Of a stretch of 20,485 bases of DNA, positions 8,542 through 14,846 are shown one piece after another. The DNA comes from Candidatus Kapaibacterium sp. Its GTDB lineage: Bacteria > Bacteroidota > Ignavibacteria > Kapaibacteriales > Kapaibacteriaceae. Both the position numbers and the translations under genes were made by a program. The notes under the pieces are model-generated. The model made no database searches. It saw nothing but the letters and a program-made list of their open reading frames with translations, and had not been told where the DNA came from. The DNA is taken from assembly GCA_030830285.1 (NCBI GenBank), contig JAURNF010000170.1, positions 1 through 20,485 of the forward strand. The letters are read 5' to 3'. Position 1 is the first letter of the stretch; every line of letters begins with the position of its first letter.

Positions 8542-9887
8542 ATGAACACGAAACACATTGCCGTCATCTTCACAGCACTCTTGTCGGTCTTCACCATGGG
8601 ATGCGAGAGTTTCCTGAAAACCGACCCACCGCTCGACATCTCGAATGAGATTGCGCTCTCTACACCAGCTGGCATCGGTGCTGCTCTCGTGGGTGCGGCT
8701 GACGGCATGCAAAGCGGTGCCTTGTTTGGCGGCAACACGATCTCGATCGGCGAACTATGGTCGAACAATGTCGAGGCCAGCGTTGGTGCCGACTTCGGTC
8801 GACTTCAGATCATCTCGTACAACTTAAACATCTTCAACCCTGAAGGGCGTGCACTTTGGCAGGATGGCTACGGCGTAATCAACCGGGTGAACAACGTACT
8901 CGCTGCATGCGAGAACGTAACGTTCGAGGATCCGGCACTGAAGCAGCGCTACCGCGGACGTGCCCTCGCGATGCGTGGAATGACGATGTTTCAACTCTGC
9001 ACATACTTCGCCCAGCCCTGGGGGTTCACGTCTGACAATTCACATCCAGGCATCGTGATCCGCACAGAGCCAACCTTGGGCGATGCGGGAACACGTAAGG
9101 CTCGCGCAACGTTGAAAGAGTGCTACGAGCAGATCGTGGCCGACCTCACAGCTGCGGCCGAACTTCTCCCACCAACTGACGCACCGTTTATGGGCGCGCT
9201 AGCTACGAAGGCATATCTCGCTCGCGTGTGTTTTCACATGGGCGACGTCGTGCGCGCCGAGGCGCTGACGACCGAGGTGATCAACAGTGGCGCGTATCGT
9301 CTAAACCAAGACGTCACGTCGGTTGTGTCGACGAATAGCACCCGGAAGTCATCTGGGAGATCATCAACACGTCGATCGATAACGCAGCTTCGATTGTTGG
9401 GGACTTCCGCTCGTCAGATGGTGCAACACCACGGTACTGGGCTGGCACGGATTTCATCAATGCCATTTACCAGGACACAACTGATAAGCGTCTGGCACTG
9501 TATGACTACCGTGACAATCGCCTCTATGTCAAGAAGTGGGAGCGCATCATCATGAACATCTACCAGATTCGTCTGGCAGAGATGTATCTCACTCGCGCTG
9601 ATTGCCGCTGGCAACAGAGCAACTTCACCGGTGCAATCGAAGATGTCAACGTCATTCGTGAACGTGCAGGCCTCAAGCCTCTTGCGATGACCTTAACGGG
9701 CAACACACTTCTCAATGCAATTCGTCGCGAACGCAACATCGAACTCGGATTTGAAGGTGACAGCTTCCTTGAGCGCAAGCGCCAACGTCGCAACCTTCGC
9801 CAACGTCCGTGGAACGATGCCGCGCTGATCTTCAAGATCCCCGACGTTGAAATGAATGCAAACACGCTCTGTACACAGAATCCATAA
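8542..9887 (+). pseudogene. susD: SusD-like surface glycan-binding lipoprotein, split by a single-base frameshift
   Basis: This is the partner of SusC: a surface lipoprotein of about 448 residues that caps the transporter and delivers glycan. A lipoprotein signal ends FTMGC (Cys21). SusD/RagB features follow, including RGRALAMRGMTMFQLCTYFA and, near the C terminus, IYQIRLAEMYLTRAD, IRRERNIELGFEGD and KIPDVEMNANTLCTQNP. Frame 1 runs from 8542 to a stop at 9553-9555, but family-like sequence leaves it at about 9340. From 9342 the -1 frame reads PEVIWEIINTS and continues to the stop at 9885-9887. Adding one C to the CCC run at 9341-9343 restores a continuous reading (NSTPEVIWEI). No slippery heptamer is seen, so programmed frameshifting is unlikely. 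It is either a sequencing/assembly error or a real disruption. Apart from the missing base the gene appears full length and undecayed, which favours an error or a very recent mutation. Confidence 0.85.
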
Positions 9888-9920
9888 TCAGGTCTCTTTT
9901 TTACACCAACTCTATTTTTT

Positions 9921-9925
9921 GGAGG
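9921..9925 (+). promoter_or_regulatory. Strong Shine-Dalgarno site (GGAGG)
   Basis: GGAGG ends 4 nt before the ATG at 9930, in the 42-bp gap after susD. The gap is T-rich and has no hairpin. This is the best ribosome site in the window and suggests that the following secreted protein is made in larger amounts than its operon neighbours. Confidence 0.6.
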
Positions 9926-9929
9926 ACTT

Positions 9930-12038
9930 ATGAACCGTCTTCTTCTCGGTCTTCTGATGTTCGTGGCTGCTGCAACAGCAACCATGGCACAGAAGGTTGT
10001 TGAAACGACACCGGCACGTCCGCAGGAAAACGGCGGCGTGACAATCACGTATCGTCCGGCATTGGACGCTCGCAACGGCGAATTCCCAATGAAGGATGTC
10101 TCAGAAGTTTGGGCCTACACCGGTGCACGCGCAGTTCCGATCGCTCAAGGTGATGGCAAGTACTACGAAAAGGCACCGTGGAACGATCTCAAGAACTTTG
10201 CCGAGCTGAAGCTCAAGAACAACGGCGACGGCACGCACACACTTGTGATTGAAAACATCAAGGCCTTCTACGGTGTTGATGCCGCCGATCCTGTTCGCGA
10301 GCTCCTGTTCGTGTTCCGCAATGTTGACGGAACAGTTCAGGGCTCAGACCAACTCGTTGCAATCGATCCAGCTGGCGGCGCAACAACTGCGAAGCTCCGC
10401 TTGATCAACGGTGTTGCAACATCAGAAAACGCTGACGTGATTGTGGACCGTGCAACGGAAGCACAGATCACGAACATCGGCTTCCAACTCGCTTCGGCAT
10501 ATCGCGACGTTCCAAGCGGCGCAGCTGTAAACATCAAGGCGAAGAAGTCAGGCGCTCCTGCTCCGATCTACGCCGATGTCGACAAGGCGATGGTGAAGGA
10601 TGCGAAGTACACGCTGGTCATCGGTGAAAATGGCGACGAGTTCGTCACACGTTGGCTTCCAGATACAGCGGTAACTTCAGCAGGCAACGTCACACTCCGC
10701 TTCGTGCACATGTCACCAGCAACACCGAAGATCGACATCCTTGCGTTGATGCCAGGTGGCGGTGGTGCGCCAGTGCTTCAGCAAGTATCATTCCTCGACG
10801 CAGTAGGCTATGCTGACTTCCCTGCTGGGACCTACAAGCTTGCCGTTGCGGCTTCGGGCTCAACAGAGCCACTTGTAACGTTCAATCCAGTCGACCTTCC
10901 AGCCAACACGGCACTCACAATCGTTGCGTTCGGTAATGCAGATGGCCTCACGAAGGTCCGCGCATTCATCGACAACGACAATGGTCGTGACTTCGTTGAC
11001 ATCCTCCCTCTTGGTGAAGGTTGGATCGTTAAGGCAGACCCTGCAACACCAAGCTTCACAACTGAAGGTGTTACAGTGACGTACAACCCAGAGAACGACA
11101 AGAAGGACGGACAGTTCAAGATGGTTGGCGTTGAGGACGTCTTCGTGTACACAGGTGCACGTGACTATACTGGCGGTTACTATGAGAAGGCCGGTTGGGG
11201 CGATGTCGGTGCAACAGATGCTGTCAAGCTCACAAAGAATGTTGACGGCACATTCAACTGGACCATCCCGAGCCCAATCAATGCGTTCTATCCAAATGCT
11301 ACAGGCAAGACGCTGAAGGAGCTCCTTATGGTGTTCCGCAATGCTGATGGCACGAAGCAGGGTGGCGATATCACGCTCTATGTTGGTGACGGCACAGGTA
11401 AGACTGTGACAACTGAACCAGCTGATGCATCATCAACAAAGCCACTTGCCGTTACATACTACCCATGGAACGACAAGAAGGACGGCCAGTTCCGCATGGT
11501 TAGCGTCAGCGATGTGTACATCTACACCGGTGGCATCTGCGAGGACGGCACATACCTCGAGAAGGCTGGCTGGGCAAACGTCGGTGGCACGGACGGACTG
11601 AAGCTGACGAAGAATGCTGACGGCACACACACGTTGAACATTGCCGATCTTAATGCATTCTACAGCGTTCCAACCGACAAGAAGCTCAAGGAAATCCTGC
11701 TTGTGTTCCGCAATGCAGAAGGAACCAAGCAAGGTTCAGATGTAAAGATTCCAGTAGACCAACCAACGTCTGTTGAAGACGACGCTCTTGCAGCCGCTGT
11801 CAAGGTCTACCCGAACCCAACATCAAACGATGTACACATCACACTTCCAACAGATGTCGCTACATCAGTAACAATTGTCAATGCTGTTGGTCAACCAGTA
11901 TCCCAGTTCACAGCCACAGGCGTTGCCGTTTGGAATGGCAAGGATGCTAGCGGCCGTGCAGTTGCGCCAGGCTCATACTTCATGAACCTTCGCGCTGGCA
12001 ATGCAACAACAGTTGTTCCAGTAGTGATCATCCGATAA
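9930..12038 (+). CDS. Secreted multi-module starch-locus surface protein with DUF4397-like centre and T9SS tail
   Basis: This 702-residue exported protein sits where SusE/SusF-type glycan-binding proteins are usually encoded, and probably binds alpha-glucan outside the cell. The signal peptide is MNRLLLGLLMFVAAATATMA. A ~115-residue module occurs three times: residues ~23-147, ~369-487 and ~495-610. Each has a VTxTYxP strand, a YTG motif, an EKAxW motif, AFY, and a VFRNxDGTxQG end. A DUF4397-like region lies between copies 1 and 2 (~154-360), with LRLINGV and LRFVHMSPATPKIDI starting two related halves. The C-terminal ~80 residues are a canonical T9SS type A sorting domain (VKVYPNPTSNDVHI ... 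GSYFMNLRAG). No catalytic motif is visible. The same module opens the neighbouring GH13 enzyme, which supports a carbohydrate-binding role. A strong hairpin terminator follows 32 nt after the stop. Function is inferred from context. Confidence 0.85.
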   Translation: MNRLLLGLLMFVAAATATMAQKVVETTPARPQENGGVTITYRPALDARNGEFPMKDVSEVWAYTGARAVPIAQGDGKYYEKAPWNDLKNFAELKLKNNGDGTHTLVIENIKAFYGVDAADPVRELLFVFRNVDGTVQGSDQLVAIDPAGGATTAKLRLINGVATSENADVIVDRATEAQITNIGFQLASAYRDVPSGAAVNIKAKKSGAPAPIYADVDKAMVKDAKYTLVIGENGDEFVTRWLPDTAVTSAGNVTLRFVHMSPATPKIDILALMPGGGGAPVLQQVSFLDAVGYADFPAGTYKLAVAASGSTEPLVTFNPVDLPANTALTIVAFGNADGLTKVRAFIDNDNGRDFVDILPLGEGWIVKADPATPSFTTEGVTVTYNPENDKKDGQFKMVGVEDVFVYTGARDYTGGYYEKAGWGDVGATDAVKLTKNVDGTFNWTIPSPINAFYPNATGKTLKELLMVFRNADGTKQGGDITLYVGDGTGKTVTTEPADASSTKPLAVTYYPWNDKKDGQFRMVSVSDVYIYTGGICEDGTYLEKAGWANVGGTDGLKLTKNADGTHTLNIADLNAFYSVPTDKKLKEILLVFRNAEGTKQGSDVKIPVDQPTSVEDDALAAAVKVYPNPTSNDVHITLPTDVATSVTIVNAVGQPVSQFTATGVAVWNGKDASGRAVAPGSYFMNLRAGNATTVVPVVIIR
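11034..11759 (+). repeat. Tandem coding repeat: modules 2 and 3 of the secreted protein
   Basis: Two adjacent units, 11034-11388 and 11412-11759, encode similar ~115-residue modules and retain clear DNA-level similarity. For example AACGACAAGAAGGACGG occurs in both (from about 11095 and 11468), and GTGTTCCGCAATGC recurs near 11331 and 11704. A more diverged copy is at 9996-10370, and a distant one opens the GH13 gene at about 12155-12526. The DNA similarity suggests that units 2 and 3 arose by a relatively recent duplication. Confidence 0.75.
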
Positions 12039-14830
12039 TGCACAGCTTTATCACCACAGATGCATCAACAACATGCCCCCGTCGTTTGACGGGGGCATGT
12101 TTTGTTTTTCTCCTCGTCGCCACGTGGATTCTACCGTCAGTTGCAATAGCACAATTGACAACAATCCCGTTCTTTTCTACTAAGAACGATTCGATCGTTG
12201 TTGAGTTTGATGCTTCCAAGGGCAATCGCGCGCTAGCAGCTTGGACAGGTGACATTTACGCGCACACGGGCGTGATTACTGCGCTTTCAACCAGCATGAC
12301 CGACTGGCGGTATGTGAAGGCTCAGTGGACATCGAACATTGCAGCGTGCAAACTCACACGCGTTGGACCAGCGCTCTATCGCCTAGCCATAGGCCGACCA
12401 CATGAGTTCTATGCCATTCCGCCAAACGAATTGATCAAGTCTCTCGCCTTCGTGTTCCGCACACCAGACGGCTCAGTCGTTGGGCGCTCGGAAGATGGCA
12501 GCGATATCTACGCCACGATCTATTCGTCCGGCACCTATGTCCGAGCAGTAACTCCTATCACAACGCAGCGCGTCGTAGACTCAGGCGCCGTTGTCAACAT
12601 CACAGCGGCAGCATCAAGCGATGTCGTTCTTCTGCAGATCGCTGCGAACAATCGAGAGCTTGCACGCACGACAACATCAGACCGCCTGTCTGCCGATTAC
12701 ACTGTGACGAGCACGACGAAGATCGACGTGATCGGATACAATCGCCTTGGCGGCGCGACACGTGACACCTTTACACTGCGTGTGCGCAGAAAACCAACAG
12801 TTGCAGCACTTCCATCAGGCGCACGTGATGGCATCACGATAACATCGGACTCAACAGCGATCGTGTGCGTCTATGCCCCTGGCATGAAGGAAGTATTCGT
12901 TGTTGGCGAGTTCTCGGCATGGCGCCGATCAGATCCATGGTACTGCAATATCACGCCCGATGGCGATCGATGGTGGGCAACGATCCCGCTATCACGCACG
13001 GGTCAGACAATGTTCCAGTGGTCGATGGATGACGATGACCGGATGAGTGATCCATACTGTGAGCAGGTCTCCGATCCTAATGATCAATACATCCCTGCAG
13101 GACGGTTCCCCAACCTTCTCCCATATCCAACGGGGAAGACTACTGGCATTGTCTCGGTGATCAACACCTCGTTGCCAGGCTACGAGTGGAAGACGGCATC
13201 CTTCCGCCGACCAGACCAACGACGGATGGTTGTATATGAGCTACTTGTTCGCGACTTCACATCATTGAGTAGCTTCCAAGGCGTGATCGACAGCCTTGAC
13301 TACCTCGTTCAGTCTGGCATTCAGGTGATCCAGCTGATGCCAGTACAAGAGTTCGAAGGCAACGACTCGTGGGGCTATAACACAAGCCACTTGTTCGCAG
13401 TCGACAAGTACTATGGCTCGAAGAATGATCTCAAGCGGCTCATCGATGCAGCGCACGCGAAGGGCCTGGCCGTGTATCTCGACATTGTGCTGAATCACCA
13501 GTTCGGTCAGTCACCACTCGTAAACATGTGGGGTACAGTCGCTGGACCAACATCTGCCAACCCATACTTCAATGTCACCGCTCGTCACCCGTTCAATGTC
13601 GGCTACGACATGAATCATGAGAACGCTGCAACACGCGCCTATACGAAACGATTCCTGCAGTATTGGATCACAGAGTTCAAGATCGACGGATATCGTTTCG
13701 ATATGTCGAAGGGCTTGACCCAGACGAACACGGGTAGTGATGTTGCTGCATGGGGTCGGTACGATGCATCACGCATAGCCATCCTGAAGGACTACATCAG
13801 TGCCATCCGCGACGTAGACTCAACCTTCGTCATCATCTTTGAACACTTTGCCGACAACTCCGAGGAAGTCGAACTTGCCAAAGCAGGCGCAATCATGTGG
13901 GGCAATGCGACCGGTGCAGGTAGCAATGCGATGCAAGGCTTCGACAGCCAGGACATCGCAGGCGCTATGAGCGCACAACGTCGCTCGATGCCTGTGCACG
14001 GCCTCATTGGCTATGTGGAGAGTCACGACGAAGAACGCATGTTCGTTCGTGGCATAGCGCAGTTCGATACGACGACGACGCTGCGACGGCTCGAGGCTCT
14101 GATGGCTACTACGCTCTGCATCCCAGGCTCGAAGATGCTATGGCAGTTCAATGAACTTGGCTATCCACATCCGATCAACCTTAATGGTCGCCTGGGTCGC
14201 AAGCCAATGGCATGGTCGCTCCTGAATGATGCTCGACGCATCAAACTTCGCGATGCCATCGCTGATTTGTCGGCAGCTCGCCAAAGGTGGTCTGCATTTG
14301 CCACTCTCAAGGCAACTACGCTGTCAACGTTTGACAAGCTCAAGACGATCGTCCTCAGTGATCCAACATGCGATGTTATTCTCTTGGCAAATCTTGATCG
14401 GAGCACGCGCACAGTACAAGTGCCGTTCACGCGAAAGGGCGTTTGGCATGAGTTCGCACGTGACACGACTTGGAGCTTCTACGTGGACCCAGCTCCGTCG
14501 ATTACGCTCATGCCCGGCGAGTACCGCATCTACTCTACACAGCGTCTGCGTGGCAGTGCCGTGTCTGTTGACGAGCCAGCAGCTGCATCACTTCCTGCCT
14601 CGGTTCATCCAACACCTGCATCTGCAAATGTCACAATAACAGACGAAGCTCTATCTGTCGGCACGCGAGTCCAAGTGTTTAACAACACAGGAGATCTCGT
14701 GACAACGTTGATTGCCAGCAACGATGGCCGCATTGACGTAGACTGTTCTTCATGGCCGTCTGGCGTCTACATTGTCTCCTACACAACAGCAACATCAACT
14801 GCGACGCATCGCGTCGTGGTCACACATTGA
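12038..14830 (+). CDS. Secreted GH13 alpha-amylase-family enzyme with T9SS tail
   Basis: This 930-residue glycoside hydrolase probably attacks alpha-1,4-glucan outside the cell. The start ATG overlaps the previous stop by one base (TAATG). No other in-frame ATG occurs before about residue 87, well after the signal peptide (RRLTGACFVFLLVATWILPS). Domains: a module like those of the preceding protein (~40-163, DIYAHTGVIT, VFRTPDG), a linker, a CBM48-like E-set (~270-370, VFVVGEFSAWRRSDPWY), then the GH13 barrel. Visible catalytic regions are DIVLNH (482-487), GYRFDMSKG with nucleophile Asp555, IFEHF with acid/base Glu602, and VESHDEER with Asp664. WGYNTSHLFAVDKYYG resembles branching or trehalohydrolase-type GH13 members, so the exact specificity is open. 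The C-terminal ~75 residues resemble a T9SS sorting domain with HPTP in place of YPNP. A terminator hairpin lies inside its first codons. Confidence 0.9.
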   Translation: MHSFITTDASTTCPRRLTGACFVFLLVATWILPSVAIAQLTTIPFFSTKNDSIVVEFDASKGNRALAAWTGDIYAHTGVITALSTSMTDWRYVKAQWTSNIAACKLTRVGPALYRLAIGRPHEFYAIPPNELIKSLAFVFRTPDGSVVGRSEDGSDIYATIYSSGTYVRAVTPITTQRVVDSGAVVNITAAASSDVVLLQIAANNRELARTTTSDRLSADYTVTSTTKIDVIGYNRLGGATRDTFTLRVRRKPTVAALPSGARDGITITSDSTAIVCVYAPGMKEVFVVGEFSAWRRSDPWYCNITPDGDRWWATIPLSRTGQTMFQWSMDDDDRMSDPYCEQVSDPNDQYIPAGRFPNLLPYPTGKTTGIVSVINTSLPGYEWKTASFRRPDQRRMVVYELLVRDFTSLSSFQGVIDSLDYLVQSGIQVIQLMPVQEFEGNDSWGYNTSHLFAVDKYYGSKNDLKRLIDAAHAKGLAVYLDIVLNHQFGQSPLVNMWGTVAGPTSANPYFNVTARHPFNVGYDMNHENAATRAYTKRFLQYWITEFKIDGYRFDMSKGLTQTNTGSDVAAWGRYDASRIAILKDYISAIRDVDSTFVIIFEHFADNSEEVELAKAGAIMWGNATGAGSNAMQGFDSQDIAGAMSAQRRSMPVHGLIGYVESHDEERMFVRGIAQFDTTTTLRRLEALMATTLCIPGSKMLWQFNELGYPHPINLNGRLGRKPMAWSLLNDARRIKLRDAIADLSAARQRWSAFATLKATTLSTFDKLKTIVLSDPTCDVILLANLDRSTRTVQVPFTRKGVWHEFARDTTWSFYVDPAPSITLMPGEYRIYSTQRLRGSAVSVDEPAAASLPASVHPTPASANVTITDEALSVGTRVQVFNNTGDLVTTLIASNDGRIDVDCSSWPSGVYIVSYTTATSTATHRVVVTH
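12070..12110 (+). terminator. Intrinsic terminator-like hairpin inside the GH13 signal-peptide coding region
   Basis: The arms ACATGCCCCCGTC (12071-12083) and GACGGGGGCATGT (12088-12100) pair perfectly over 13 bp around the loop GTTT, with one more A-T pair at 12070/12101. The run TTTTGTTTTT (12100-12109) follows at once. This is a textbook Rho-independent terminator on the plus strand; the minus-strand side lacks a T-run. It lies 32 nt after the stop of the secreted modular protein and covers codons ~11-21 of the GH13 gene, so it may act as an attenuator between the two. Termination itself is inferred. Confidence 0.85.
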
Positions 14831-14846
14831 TTTTCGAGGTCTCAGC

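Noticed and set aside
9330..9345. Programmed -1 ribosomal frameshift in susD
   Set aside because: The change is in the -1 direction, but ATAGCACCCGG contains no X XXY YYZ slippery heptamer, and I see no obvious stimulatory structure. A lost C is simpler.
9552..9887. A separate small gene of 111 codons after susD
   Set aside because: Its sequence (IYQIRLAEMYLTRAD, IRRERNIELGFEGD) is the conserved C-terminal part of SusD, and family-like coding continues upstream in the same frame to 9342. It is the tail of the frameshifted susD, not a gene.
9888..9929. Promoter in the T-rich gap before the modular protein
   Set aside because: TATTTTTTGG resembles a Bacteroidota -7 box, but the spacing is off by one and it would leave almost no leader before the ATG at 9930. 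It is better read as spacer plus ribosome site.
14772..14846. Upstream start for the GH31 gene at 14772
   Set aside because: It lies inside the GH13 coding sequence, adds a polar segment ahead of a clean signal peptide, and lacks the GAGG site that correctly precedes 14847.
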